Shown here: in pieces, positions 40,880 through 49,910 of the stretch
Position numbering within the stretch: position 1 is the stretch's first letter
How the letters are laid out: every line of letters starts with the position of its first letter
Assembly (NCBI GenBank): GCA_016838895.1
Contig: JAEKNU010000011.1
Location: 1 to 64,000, forward strand
From: Chloroflexota bacterium
Lineage (GTDB): Bacteria > Chloroflexota > Anaerolineae > Anaerolineales > Anaerolineaceae
Reading direction: 5' to 3'
DNA length: 64,000 nt
Program-made: the position numbers and the translations under genes
The notes under the pieces: generated by a model
Seen by the model: only the letters and a program-made list of their open reading frames with translations
Told to the model about the DNA's origin: nothing
Databases searched by the model: none

Positions 40880-42073
40880 ATGCAATCCAGTCAAACTGCA
40901 AAACGCACTGACCAATTTCAAGAATCTGTCATTCGCGAAATGACCCGTCTGGGCGAGATTACAAACTCAATCAACCTCTCCCAGGGATTACCTGAAATGG
41001 ATCCACCGCCCCAGATTCTGCAGGCTGCTTCTCAGGCAATTCTGGATGGCGAAAACCAGTATACTTTCCCATTCGGATTGGCTGATTTTCGTTTGGCACT
41101 TGCTGAAAAATATGCGCGCTACAATCAAATTCAATGTGATCCTGAACTGGAAATTACTGTTACTTGCGGTGTGAGCGAAGCGATGATCTCCACCATCCTG
41201 GCGCTGACTGATCCCGGTGATGAAGTGCTTATTTTTGAACCCTGGTATGAAAACTACATTCCTGATTGCATCATGGCTGGGGTAACACCCCGTTTTTATA
41301 GACTGCAGGAAGCGGATTTTTCGATTGATTTTGTAGCGTTGGAAAAAATAATAACCCCAAAAACACGCCTGCTCATCCTGAATACTCCGCATAACCCAAG
41401 TGGAAAAGTGTTTTCAAAAAATGAATTAACTCAAATTGCCAATCTATGTATCCAACACAATTTGATAGCTGTGACGGATGAAATCTATGAGCATATTCTC
41501 TATGATCAGGCGCAGCACATTAGCCTGGGCAGTTTACCTGGGATGCAGGAGCGCACCGTGACCATCAGTGGATTAGGCAAAACCTACGCCGTGACAGGCT
41601 GGCGGGTTGGTTGGGCGGTAGCCCATACTTCGCTAACTGCCTTAATCCGTAAAGTACACGATTACCTGACGGTTTGCGCCCCGGCACCTTTCCAAAAAGC
41701 AGGTATCACCGCCCTGCAACTGCCCGATAGCTACTATGAGGAAATGCAAGCAGCATATGCTGGCAGCCGTTCCATCTTGATGGATGCTTTATCTCAGGCC
41801 GGTTTTTCTGCTTTCGCACCCCAAGGTGCGTATTATGTCATGGCAGATTTCCGGAATATTTCCTGGCCAGAAAATCAATACAGTCAACCGCATTGGACGC
41901 GTGATCGAGCCTTTGCCGAATTTCTGGCGCGCGAAGTAGGTGTTGCCGTCGTTCCCGGCTCCAGCTTTTATAACAACAAACAGGACGGTGAAAATCTAGT
42001 ACGCTTTAACTTTGCAAAAAAGAAAGCCACCCTGGCAGAAGCCGCACAAAGATTGGTAAAATATGATTATTAA
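40880..42073 (+). CDS. PLP-dependent aminotransferase, class I/II
   Basis: 397 aa. Motifs: TCGVSEAMISTILAL (PLP phosphate region), LNTPHNPSGKVFS near 172, VTDEIYEHILYD near 199, SGLGKTYAVTGWRVGWAVA with Schiff-base Lys near 234, and VVPGSSFY and RFNFAKK near the end with the carboxylate-binding Arg. Looks like the aspartate/aromatic or kynurenine/methionine aminotransferase group (aminotransferase I-gamma type); the exact substrate is not resolvable. A J-domain-CheW gene starts 3 nt after its stop, suggesting cotranscription. Confidence 0.92.
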   Translation: MQSSQTAKRTDQFQESVIREMTRLGEITNSINLSQGLPEMDPPPQILQAASQAILDGENQYTFPFGLADFRLALAEKYARYNQIQCDPELEITVTCGVSEAMISTILALTDPGDEVLIFEPWYENYIPDCIMAGVTPRFYRLQEADFSIDFVALEKIITPKTRLLILNTPHNPSGKVFSKNELTQIANLCIQHNLIAVTDEIYEHILYDQAQHISLGSLPGMQERTVTISGLGKTYAVTGWRVGWAVAHTSLTALIRKVHDYLTVCAPAPFQKAGITALQLPDSYYEEMQAAYAGSRSILMDALSQAGFSAFAPQGAYYVMADFRNISWPENQYSQPHWTRDRAFAEFLAREVGVAVVPGSSFYNNKQDGENLVRFNFAKKKATLAEAAQRLVKYDY

Positions 42074-42076
42074 TTT

Positions 42077-42850
42077 ATGGGTATGAAAGAGAAGAATCTA
42101 TATCATATTTTAGGCGTCTCTTATGATGCCAACAAAAGCGCCATTGAGGTTGCCTACCGGCAATTAGCTTTGCTGTACCATCCGGATCGCAATCACAATC
42201 AGGAAGCAGCCGCAGTCATGGCAGAAATCAATCATGCCTTTGCAGTACTACAAAACACTCAAAGGCGTAAGGAATATGACCGTACCCATGTCTTTCGAAC
42301 TGGCAATGCACCTCCCCCAACACCGGTTGAACCCGTTATCAATCAAACCAATTGGAAACCACGCACTGAAACAAAACAAAACAACCATCAGCCATATCTG
42401 ATTCTGCAATTACACAATCACCCCTATGCAGTACAGTTGGATACGGTGATTTCCGTAATCCCTCCAAAAACCATTCAATGGACAGAGGAAAAACCATCCT
42501 GGATCTCTGGCGTGATCGAACATCAAGGTAACTATTACCCAGCCGCAGATTTGCGAGAACTGCTTGACCTTTCCTTGCCTGAAAACCATATCGCCGAGCC
42601 TTTTCTTTTATGCCGTATTCAGGGAGTGGATATTGCGCTGCAAATCGATAAAGCCTTACGAACGCATACGTTATCTACATCCGAGATTAAAGCAGTGCCC
42701 AAAATAGATAAAGATTTAACTTTCAGCTTTTTGAATGGACTCTTTCTGGATGGAGAGCAGGTCGTTTTGATACTTAATCCTGAAGGGTTATTGACCGCAG
42801 CACAACAAAATGAATTAAATGATTTTCTAACGGTTCTGGCCTTAACCTAG
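42077..42850 (+). CDS. J-domain-CheW-like fusion protein
   Basis: 257 aa. Residues 6-70 form a J-domain (NLYHILGVSYDANKSAIEVAYRQLALLYHPDRNHN... AFAVLQNTQRRKEYDRTH), with the HPD motif that stimulates DnaK. A linker of about 35 residues rich in Pro, Asn and Thr follows. Residues 110-255 match the CheW fold (YLILQLHNHPYAVQLDTVISVIPPKTIQW, WISGVIEHQGNYYPAADLRELL, GLFLDGEQVVLILNPEGLL). CheW domains couple receptors to CheA; no other chemotaxis gene is in view. The fusion could recruit Hsp70 to a CheA/receptor-like partner or use a CheW fold for another contact. Weak SD; ATG 42083 is an alternative. The stop overlaps the convergent ABC gene by 4 bp. Confidence 0.85.
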   Translation: MGMKEKNLYHILGVSYDANKSAIEVAYRQLALLYHPDRNHNQEAAAVMAEINHAFAVLQNTQRRKEYDRTHVFRTGNAPPPTPVEPVINQTNWKPRTETKQNNHQPYLILQLHNHPYAVQLDTVISVIPPKTIQWTEEKPSWISGVIEHQGNYYPAADLRELLDLSLPENHIAEPFLLCRIQGVDIALQIDKALRTHTLSTSEIKAVPKIDKDLTFSFLNGLFLDGEQVVLILNPEGLLTAAQQNELNDFLTVLALT

Positions 42851-44670
42851 CCAATCATTTCATACAAGCGTGCATACATGCCGTTTTGAGCCAGCAATTC
42901 ATCATGCGTACCCCGTTCAATAATTTCAGCATGATCCATAACCAGAATCACATCCGCATTGACAATCGTTGAAAGGCGATGTGCAATCGCAAAGGATGTT
43001 CTGCCCTCTAGCAATACTTGTAAAGCCTTCTGAATAATTATCTCTGTCTGCGCATCAATACTGGATGTAGCTTCATCAAGGATCAAAATCTTGGGGTCGG
43101 CAATCAATGCCCGCGCAAAAGAAATCAACTGGCGCTGCCCAACAGATAGGTTTCCGCCCCCCTCACCCACAGCGGTATCATAGCCCTGATTCAGATTCAT
43201 AATAAAATCATGCGCGCCGACGGCTTTGGCTGCAATTTCTACTTCATCATCTGTGGCATCCAATTTACCGAAGCGAATATTTTCACGGATATTGTCGGAA
43301 AACAAAAACGGATCCTGTAATACAATGCCCATTTGCTTACGCAAACTGTGCTGGGTCACTGTGCGAATATCCATATCATCCAACAATATGCGTCCCTCTA
43401 CCGGATCGATGAAGCGAGAGAGCAGTTTCACCAGGGTTGATTTCCCGGCACCTGTTTCCCCAACCATGGCAACCATTTGTCCCGGCTTTATATCCAATTG
43501 AATATGACTGAGTACATCATCACTGTTTTTCTCATAACGGAAACTGACATCCTCAAAGATAACTTTGCCTTTGATTTCAGCCAATTCAATCGCATTTTCT
43601 GCATCCTCTACAGCCACTTTCTGCTGCAGTAGACGAACCACGCGCTCTCCACTGGTCATGGTACGCTCAAAATTATCATAGCGCTGGGTTAAATCACGGA
43701 TTGGATCAAAGAAGCGGTTGATATATAAAACAAAAGCTGCCAGAATCCCAGGTGTGATGTCATTTCCTATGGCTGCTGCCCCACCAAACCAGATCACCAA
43801 GCCCATCGCAACACTGGCCAAAAAGTCCACTGCCGGGAAGAACCACGAGATGGTCTTTACCACATCCATATTGGCATCCAGATTATATTTGTTCACCACC
43901 TGATTAAAGTGAGCATAATTGGTGTGTTCCCGAGCAAATGATTGCACAACCCGAACAGCATTGATATTCTCGGCTAGCACAGAGTTTACCCAGGTCATCG
44001 CTTCACGGGCTTTTTGATAGCCTTTGCGCGCATGTGCATGGAAGATCACAGCAAAAGCAATCATGATCGGTATAACCGTGAAACTGATCAATGATAAACG
44101 AACATTCATTGATAACATGACGATGATAATACCTGCCAGGATAAACAAATCACGGAAAATTGACAACATAGACCAGATAATAAACTCACGCATCACATTA
44201 ACATCATTAATTACGCGTGTGATGACGCGTCCCACACTAAAGCGATTGAAGAAATCCAGCGAGAGCACCTGTATATGAGCAAACAAGCGCTTGCGGAAAT
44301 CATAAATCACCGATTGCCCTACCCGTGACATGATATAAAATCGCGAATAAGTGGAAAGCCATTGTGTCAAGGCAACCGCCACATAACCCATCACGGCATA
44401 TAAAAGCTGCTGTGGATCATTCATGGCGATGCCATCATCCAGCGCCATTTTTACAAAATAAGGACCCGCCACCAAAGCGAGAGCAGTAAGTAGATTGAGG
44501 GATAAAGAAACAAAAATCCGCCAGAAATAAGGCCGAATCATACCCCATAGCGTTTGCACAACATCTTTGTTGTACAGCGTACCGTACGCTTCATCCAATT
44601 GTTCGGGTGGTTTCATGATGCTGGAATTGGGATCCAGGGTATTGTTTAATTTAATGGCTTGCTGGCTCAT
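42847..44670 (-). CDS. Heterodimeric ABC exporter subunit, catalytic-site half
   Basis: 607 aa. N-terminal exporter membrane domain with six helices (from about 45 to 330), C-terminal ATPase with Walker A GETGAGKST, Q-loop VLQDPFLFSDNIRENIRFG, signature NLSVGQRQL (Gly to Val change), Walker B ILILDEATSSID with catalytic Glu, and H-loop IAHRLSTI. A 40-residue N-terminal extension precedes the first helix. Its start overlaps the partner's stop (ATGA). Complementary defects in the two subunits give one consensus and one degenerate ATP site, as in TM287/288-like or LmrCD-type exporters. Substrate is unknown (drug, lipid or peptide). Confidence 0.94.
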   Translation of the reverse strand: MSQQAIKLNNTLDPNSSIMKPPEQLDEAYGTLYNKDVVQTLWGMIRPYFWRIFVSLSLNLLTALALVAGPYFVKMALDDGIAMNDPQQLLYAVMGYVAVALTQWLSTYSRFYIMSRVGQSVIYDFRKRLFAHIQVLSLDFFNRFSVGRVITRVINDVNVMREFIIWSMLSIFRDLFILAGIIIVMLSMNVRLSLISFTVIPIMIAFAVIFHAHARKGYQKAREAMTWVNSVLAENINAVRVVQSFAREHTNYAHFNQVVNKYNLDANMDVVKTISWFFPAVDFLASVAMGLVIWFGGAAAIGNDITPGILAAFVLYINRFFDPIRDLTQRYDNFERTMTSGERVVRLLQQKVAVEDAENAIELAEIKGKVIFEDVSFRYEKNSDDVLSHIQLDIKPGQMVAMVGETGAGKSTLVKLLSRFIDPVEGRILLDDMDIRTVTQHSLRKQMGIVLQDPFLFSDNIRENIRFGKLDATDDEVEIAAKAVGAHDFIMNLNQGYDTAVGEGGGNLSVGQRQLISFARALIADPKILILDEATSSIDAQTEIIIQKALQVLLEGRTSFAIAHRLSTIVNADVILVMDHAEIIERGTHDELLAQNGMYARLYEMIG

Positions 44671-46400
44671 AGTTCCTGCTCCCGTAATTGCAGCTCATAA
44701 ATTTCACGGTATGGGCCATCCTGCTTCAGCAACTGTTCATGCGTTCCGCGCTCCACAATGGCGCCATCCTGCATAACCAGAATCAAATCTGCACGTCGAA
44801 CCGTGCTCAAGCGCTGTGCGATCACAAACGTGGTTCTGCCTTCCATTAACTTCATCAGGGCTTCCTGAATACATTTTTCTGTTTTCATATCCACACTGGA
44901 AGTCGAATCATCCAAAATGAGAATACGTGGGTTGAGCAAAATGGCTCGTGCAATCGCAATACGCTGACGCTGTCCACCGGACAATGTTGTACCGCGCTCA
45001 CCCACAATCGTATCGTATTGCTCCGGCATCTCCATAATAAAATCATGTGCCTGGGCTGCTTTTGCTGCATTAATAATGTCATCCATTGTCAGATTTGGTT
45101 TGCCGTAGGCAATATTCTCACGAATAGTGGCAGAGAACAGCAAAGAGGTTTGTAAAACAATACCGATTTGCTTGCGCAAGGTTACCAAATCCAAAAGACG
45201 TGTATCAACACCATCAATTCGTACAGAACCTTTGTCTACATCATAAAAGCGGGGAATCAGATTAATTAATGAGGTTTTACCAGATCCTGTTGGACCAATT
45301 AAGGCCACAACCTGATTCGGTTCAACAACCAGATTGATATGCTGCAAAGCTGGCATCGGTTCACTGGCATAACGGAAGGAAACATTCTCAAATGCTACTT
45401 TTCCGCGTACATCTGGTAAGGGTACTGCATTATGGGGAGAATGAATTTCTGGCCGGGTTTGCAGTACTTCGAAGGTACGCTTGACGCCGGCTGCCGCTTC
45501 CCCTGCCTGATTGACCAGCCAGGATAGTTGCTGTGCCGGTTGAGCGAAAAGCAATAAATAACTGTTAAAAGCAACCAGTTCACCTATAGTCAATTGACTG
45601 GCCATGACCATCTTTCCACCAAACCATAAAATTAAAATGGTCGAGAGTGCTACCAGAAAATTGGTAGTAGGCACAACCTTGGTAAATTCACGCAGCGCAT
45701 CCAGATGGGAATCGGTTAGTTTCTGATTCGCCCCATCAAAACGCTTATTCTCAAATTCTTCTCTGGCAAAAGCACGTACAACCTGGGCGCCAATTACATT
45801 TTCCTGCAAACGGGAAGATACGTCGCCCATATTATCATCTATCACATAAAACAATTGTCCAATTTTCCGGCCAAAGGATACAGTAATAAACAGCAATGGG
45901 ATAATAGGCAGCATACCAATGAAAGCCAGCTTCCAATTGCTAATGAACAGCATGATCATGACCCCAATCATCAGGGTAAACACTTGCATCAAATGCAAAA
46001 AACCACTGGCAGCGAAGTTCTGTACTGAGCGTACATCTTCGATACAGCGGCTGATTAACTGTCCACTCTGAATGGAATCATGATAGCTGAAAGGCAAATG
46101 TTGGATATGGTTATACAAGCGGTTGCGCAGGTCATAAGCAATTTTATGTGCAAACCCATGCGATAAATAGATGCGCCTATTAATCAGGAAAGCTTTTACT
46201 AACCCTAAACCAACTACGATTATGGCAGCCTGCAACAACAGTTTCCGATCCTGATTTAATAATCCACGGTCAATCACTTGCTCAATGATTTGTGGAAATA
46301 CCATATCAATGGCTGTGTAAAAAAACAATAAGAGTATGGTGATCAGAATGGGGGTCTGATATGGACGAATTAACTCCCGCAATTTTTTGGATACGAACAT
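44667..46400 (-). CDS. Heterodimeric ABC exporter subunit, degenerate Walker B half
   Basis: 577 aa, six-helix exporter membrane domain then ATPase: Walker A GPTGSGKTS, VLQTSLLFSATIRENIAYG, canonical signature LSGGQRQR, and Walker B ILILDDSTSSVD in which the catalytic Glu is Asp. The H-loop region reads IAQRLSTV, with Gln in place of His, a second sign of a non-hydrolysing site. Partner 42847-44670 has normal Walker B and H-loop but an altered signature, so the pair makes one active site. The start has no strong SD. A TATAAT -10 box (46465-46460, minus) lies upstream. Confidence 0.94.
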   Translation of the reverse strand: MFVSKKLRELIRPYQTPILITILLLFFYTAIDMVFPQIIEQVIDRGLLNQDRKLLLQAAIIVVGLGLVKAFLINRRIYLSHGFAHKIAYDLRNRLYNHIQHLPFSYHDSIQSGQLISRCIEDVRSVQNFAASGFLHLMQVFTLMIGVMIMLFISNWKLAFIGMLPIIPLLFITVSFGRKIGQLFYVIDDNMGDVSSRLQENVIGAQVVRAFAREEFENKRFDGANQKLTDSHLDALREFTKVVPTTNFLVALSTILILWFGGKMVMASQLTIGELVAFNSYLLLFAQPAQQLSWLVNQAGEAAAGVKRTFEVLQTRPEIHSPHNAVPLPDVRGKVAFENVSFRYASEPMPALQHINLVVEPNQVVALIGPTGSGKTSLINLIPRFYDVDKGSVRIDGVDTRLLDLVTLRKQIGIVLQTSLLFSATIRENIAYGKPNLTMDDIINAAKAAQAHDFIMEMPEQYDTIVGERGTTLSGGQRQRIAIARAILLNPRILILDDSTSSVDMKTEKCIQEALMKLMEGRTTFVIAQRLSTVRRADLILVMQDGAIVERGTHEQLLKQDGPYREIYELQLREQEL

Positions 46401-46529
46401 AATGTACTCGCTACAGTGTTTGGATTTCCATAATTAGTGGAAATTTGGGGTAAGACCCATTATACTGTACTTTTCTAATTGTCTATTTGTCGACAATATT
46501 AATTGTAACAAATTTAGTAGAGGTGCATC
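46401..46529. promoter_or_regulatory. Divergent promoter region, ABC exporter / carrier
   Basis: Minus strand: consensus -10 TATAAT (46465-46460) but poor -35 at normal spacing. A 10-bp perfect palindrome TTGTCGACAA (46488-46497) lies upstream of it and could be an operator for both genes. The plus-strand SD AGAGG (46519-46523) belongs to the carrier gene. Confidence 0.45.
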
Positions 46530-47447
46530 ATTAACACAGCAAATTTCATTGGCGCTTTCAGCACAGTATTTTTCATAATCACTGTCGGCTTTATTTTCCA
46601 GAAAAAAAGCCCCTTCAGTCCTGAGGCCTTGTCACAGCTTTCTAATCTGGTGGTTAGTTTTGTTATGCCGTTCTATATTTTTTATACAACGGCTACGAAT
46701 AGTACGCTTACATTGTTAACGAAAGCGCCCATCATTGTTCTAATTGGCGCAGCAGTTCCCTTTTTTGCTTTTATGATTACCCCGCTCTTGGTAAAAGTAT
46801 TAAAGGTTCCCCTGCAGCAGCAATCCGTTTTTCGCTTTTGTATCATGTATGGCAACACTGCATTTTTAGGGATTCCCATTAGTGGTTTTCTGTTTGGTTC
46901 AGAAGGTGCTTTTTTTGCTGTGATGTACAACTTCGGCGTCATGCTGGTTATCTTTTCAATCGGTATCTGGGTATTATCTAGCGGCAACAGTAAATCAATA
47001 CGCTCTCTTCTTCAAAATCCAATTTTATGGAGCATGCTGGCTGGCATTGTTTTTGCCGTTCTGGGTGTTCATTTTCCACAGTGGATTGATCAACCTCTAG
47101 CCACAATCAGCAATCTCACCCTACCCATTGCCCTGCTCGTCGCAGGTGCTCAAATTGGCAGTATACGTCTGGAAAAAAATGGATATACCCCGCATATCAT
47201 CGCTGTCACCCTCAGCCGTCTGGTGTTCATACCGGGTTTATTGATCTTGATTTTTTCTTTGCTGGCATGGCATAATCCAGAACACAAAGTGATGATCCTG
47301 CAAGCCGCCATGCCGGTTGGCATATCCTCCACCATATTCGCGAAGAATTACGGTGCCGACGCGGACTTTTCCGCAATCGCGACTTTATGGACCACCGTTC
47401 TGGCGCTCATTTCCTTGCCGTTGATCACCTGGTTATTTCTTAATTAA
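46530..47447 (+). CDS. Auxin-efflux-carrier family transporter, apparent ATT start
   Basis: The frame reads upstream without ATG, GTG or TTG to a TAG at 46518, so the only codon with proper spacing after AGAGG is ATT 46530 (ATC 46527 is nearer). From there the product is 305 aa, the normal AEC length, and includes the first membrane helix (NFIGAFSTVFFIITVGFIF). Starting at the first conventional codon, TTG 46629, would remove it and has no SD. About ten hydrophobic segments follow in two halves (VVSFVMPFYIFYTT; LILIFSLLAWH; MPVGISSTIFAKNYGAD). AEC members export or import organic acids and related solutes. Confidence 0.85.
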   Translation: MNTANFIGAFSTVFFIITVGFIFQKKSPFSPEALSQLSNLVVSFVMPFYIFYTTATNSTLTLLTKAPIIVLIGAAVPFFAFMITPLLVKVLKVPLQQQSVFRFCIMYGNTAFLGIPISGFLFGSEGAFFAVMYNFGVMLVIFSIGIWVLSSGNSKSIRSLLQNPILWSMLAGIVFAVLGVHFPQWIDQPLATISNLTLPIALLVAGAQIGSIRLEKNGYTPHIIAVTLSRLVFIPGLLILIFSLLAWHNPEHKVMILQAAMPVGISSTIFAKNYGADADFSAIATLWTTVLALISLPLITWLFLN

Positions 47448-47461
47448 GGATTGTTCAGCAT

Positions 47462-47626
47462 TCATTCTTCATAAGGTACAAACGTATCTTTTGACAAGCC
47501 GCATTGTGGACAAACCCAATCATCCGGGATATCTTCAAATGCTGTACCCGGTTGAATACCGCTGTCCGGATCACCAATTTCCGGATCATACAGATAATCA
47601 CAACCTATACAGACCCATTTTTGCAT
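47462..47626 (-). CDS. Rubredoxin
   Basis: 54 aa from ATG 47626, 7 nt after AGGAGG; the longer frame upstream is not needed. Iron site from two CxxC pairs: [21 protein letters not shown] and [18 protein letters not shown]. It carries single electrons in the cytoplasm, often to oxygen- or peroxide-reducing enzymes in anaerobes, and fits an anaerobic or microaerophilic lifestyle. Convergent with the carrier gene, 14 bp apart; no partner reductase in view. Confidence 0.97.
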   Translation of the reverse strand: MQKWVCIGCDYLYDPEIGDPDSGIQPGTAFEDIPDDWVCPQCGLSKDTFVPYEE

Positions 47627-47764
47627 CGTAACGCCTCCTGATAATACTATGTTATTAATGTTATAGATCATTTTGATGTCGTCTGCAACTTATTGTCCTT
47701 AATTCATCTCCACTGCCTTACAAAATTAATAATCCGTTTACTGCTTTTTATCCAATATTTTAGT

Positions 47765-47770
47765 TATAAT
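47765..47770 (+). promoter_or_regulatory. -10 box of the acyltransferase gene
   Basis: TATAAT at 47765-47770 (within TAGTTATAAT), 41 nt before the GTG start; no clear -35. Confidence 0.45.
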
Positions 47771-47811
47771 AAAAAACAAGTTATTATCTTTTTTGCATTA
47801 AGGAGTCCATT

Positions 47812-48537
47812 GTGGAGTATTCGGTTCCATTCCATCAACCTATCGTTCGATCCATCATTAAAACCCTGGTTGCAGCAGCTTTTGGCGCTATAACTGATTT
47901 CCGCGTGATTGGAAAAGAGAATATTCCCACTACGGGACCTGCACTGATCATTGCCAATCATTTCAACTATGCAGATCCAGTTGCCTTGATTAACGCTTTT
48001 CCACGTAAACTGGATTTTATTGGCGGCACTGAATTACCCAACTCACCACAATACCTGCGTGCATTGCCGCGCTGGTGGGGAATTTTCAATGTACATCGTG
48101 GACGCAGTTCTCGTGATGCGCTGATGAAAGGGATTAATAGCCTCAATCATGGCCGTTTTTTGGCCATCTTCCCTGAAGCTGGCAGTTGGGCAACCGTATT
48201 ACGTCCCGCTCGGCCCGGTAGTTCTTTGCTCATTACCCGCTCGGCCGCACCCATTATCCCGGTAGGGTTAGATGGCTTGCCAGATATCTTCCCAGTTGAT
48301 TTACGCAAACGACAAACTGTTACAGTGAATATTGGTAAACCATTCCAACCCATCCAACCAGGAAATAAAAAACGCTATGATCGTGAAGAACTGGATGAAC
48401 TGGGTCATTTGATGATGAGAAAGATTGCCGAGCTACTTCCCCCGGAAACCCGTGGATTCTATTCCGATGATCCCGCCATCCGCGAAGCTGCCAAAGGCAC
48501 TGAGATTTATCCATGGGATGATATGGAAGAAAAATAG
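47812..48537 (+). CDS. PlsC-type 1-acylglycerol-3-phosphate acyltransferase
   Basis: 241 aa from GTG 47812, 6 nt after AAGGAG. Catalytic block IIANHFNYADPVAL (the NHx4D motif) near residue 47, block II WGIFNVHRGRSSRDALMKG near 89 and block III FPEAGSW near 118 in place of the more common FPEGTRS, then PIIPVGLDG. It probably transfers an acyl chain to lysophosphatidate or a similar lipid at the membrane surface. Terminator follows. The tail after 200 is hydrophilic. Confidence 0.9.
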   Translation: MEYSVPFHQPIVRSIIKTLVAAAFGAITDFRVIGKENIPTTGPALIIANHFNYADPVALINAFPRKLDFIGGTELPNSPQYLRALPRWWGIFNVHRGRSSRDALMKGINSLNHGRFLAIFPEAGSWATVLRPARPGSSLLITRSAAPIIPVGLDGLPDIFPVDLRKRQTVTVNIGKPFQPIQPGNKKRYDREELDELGHLMMRKIAELLPPETRGFYSDDPAIREAAKGTEIYPWDDMEEK

Positions 48538-48573
48538 TAAATTATTTTCCGTATTGCAATTCATTTCGACTGC

Positions 48574-48598
48574 AGCAGGCCAATTGGCCTGCTTTTTT
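48574..48598 (+). terminator. Terminator of the acyltransferase gene
   Basis: AGCAGGCC/GGCCTGCT stem, then TTTTT. Confidence 0.9.
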
Positions 48599-48733
48599 AT
48601 CCCTTCCCATTCAATATGATAGAAAGTGCCGCTGTACCTTCTACCCTATCTAATTGTATAATTATGATGAAATAACTATTATAAAAGTAACAATTGTTTA
48701 CCAGTTATCCAAACTGGCAAATAGGGAGAAATA

Positions 48734-49855
48734 ATGGACAATTTTCTAGATTTTATCAACAGCGCCGAGCTTTCTGACTTAATCAAACTATCCGGAATTG
48801 ATAAAGCTATGGCGGAACGCATTATTAATGCACGTCCTTTTGAATCAGAAGAGGATGTAATGAGCGTGAGTGGATTTGGCGAAAAAAGCCTGGAGAAATT
48901 AAAGGAAGCCTTTGAAAAGCTGGATCAAATCATATTGGTAGGTAACCAGACGCCAGCCCGTATCTCTGATAAAGCAACCAACGCCACCATTACCATTAAG
49001 ACAGATATGCCTAAGGATAAGCAACCCAAAAAAGAATCACGTGGATTCTGGTTCTATCTCAAACGCTTTTTCCAAACACTGATCATTATTCTGTTTATCC
49101 TGATTATTGTTGGCGGATTTGGTTATGCAGTTTATCTTGGCATTCCATACTTCTATGAAAAAGTTGTCAAACCCATCGAAGTAAACACCGGTCAAATTAG
49201 TGTGATCGCTACCCAGCAAGCCGGTGACCTGACCAATATGCAGAGTGAGATGATCATCCTGCAAAACAGTATGGATGAATTGCAGGTGCAAAGCGATGCG
49301 AATATGGTATCCATTGAATCTCATTCGGAAACCATTGCATCCCTGGAATCAATGCAGGCCGATTTAGATGCTTTTGTTTTGACACAAGGTGAAGAATTAT
49401 CAGGTAGATTGGATGATCAGGAAGCGCTCTTTATGAGTACTCTCGAATATAATCTGATGACCAATCGTGCCATCCAGTTATTATCTCGGGCAAATTTGTA
49501 TCTTTCGCAAAGCAATTACGGGTTGGCTCGCCAGGATGCCTTAACCGCCTATTCTTTATTGGATGGTTATATTGAGCAAGCCCCCGTAGATAAGCAATTG
49601 TTCCTGGAAATGGTGGTTGATCGAATTGAAATGGCGATCTATAACTTACCCAGTTACCCAGTCATAGCTGCTAATGATGTGTTAATCGCCTGGCAGTATT
49701 TGGTTGAAGGCGAAGAGCCTGTGGAGATCGTCAACAGACCGGTATTCAACAACACCTATACACCTACCCCGACGCCAACACCGTATATTCCAGTAGATGT
49801 AACGTATACACCTTATCCACCCATCACACCCTCAGCCACACCCATAGCCAATTAA
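48734..49855 (+). CDS. HhH-domain membrane protein with coiled coil and Pro/Thr tail
   Basis: 373 aa. Residues 3-65 are a ComEA-like helix-hairpin-helix unit (INSAELSDLIKLSGIDKAMAERIINARPF... VMSVSGFGEKSLEKLKEAF). About 35 polar residues follow, then a membrane helix at about 109-133 (TLIIILFILIIVGGFGYAVYLGI), a region likely to form coiled coil (160-225), and a helical segment (NRAIQLLSRANLYLSQSNYGLARQDALTAYSLLDGYI). The tail is TPTPTPYIPVDVTYTPYPP. By charge the HhH end should be inside and the tail outside. ComEA is oriented the other way, so a DNA-uptake role is not assumed. SD GGGAGA; single gene. Confidence 0.8.
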   Translation: MDNFLDFINSAELSDLIKLSGIDKAMAERIINARPFESEEDVMSVSGFGEKSLEKLKEAFEKLDQIILVGNQTPARISDKATNATITIKTDMPKDKQPKKESRGFWFYLKRFFQTLIIILFILIIVGGFGYAVYLGIPYFYEKVVKPIEVNTGQISVIATQQAGDLTNMQSEMIILQNSMDELQVQSDANMVSIESHSETIASLESMQADLDAFVLTQGEELSGRLDDQEALFMSTLEYNLMTNRAIQLLSRANLYLSQSNYGLARQDALTAYSLLDGYIEQAPVDKQLFLEMVVDRIEMAIYNLPSYPVIAANDVLIAWQYLVEGEEPVEIVNRPVFNNTYTPTPTPTPYIPVDVTYTPYPPITPSATPIAN

Positions 49856-49862
49856 CCATTTC

Positions 49863-49887
49863 GGGCAGCCTCACGGCTGCCCTTTTA
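49863..49887 (+). terminator. Terminator of the HhH gene
   Basis: GGGCAGCC/GGCTGCCC with 4-nt loop and TTTT. Confidence 0.9.
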
Positions 49888-49910
49888 TTTTTTATGACAT
49901 AAACATTGTC

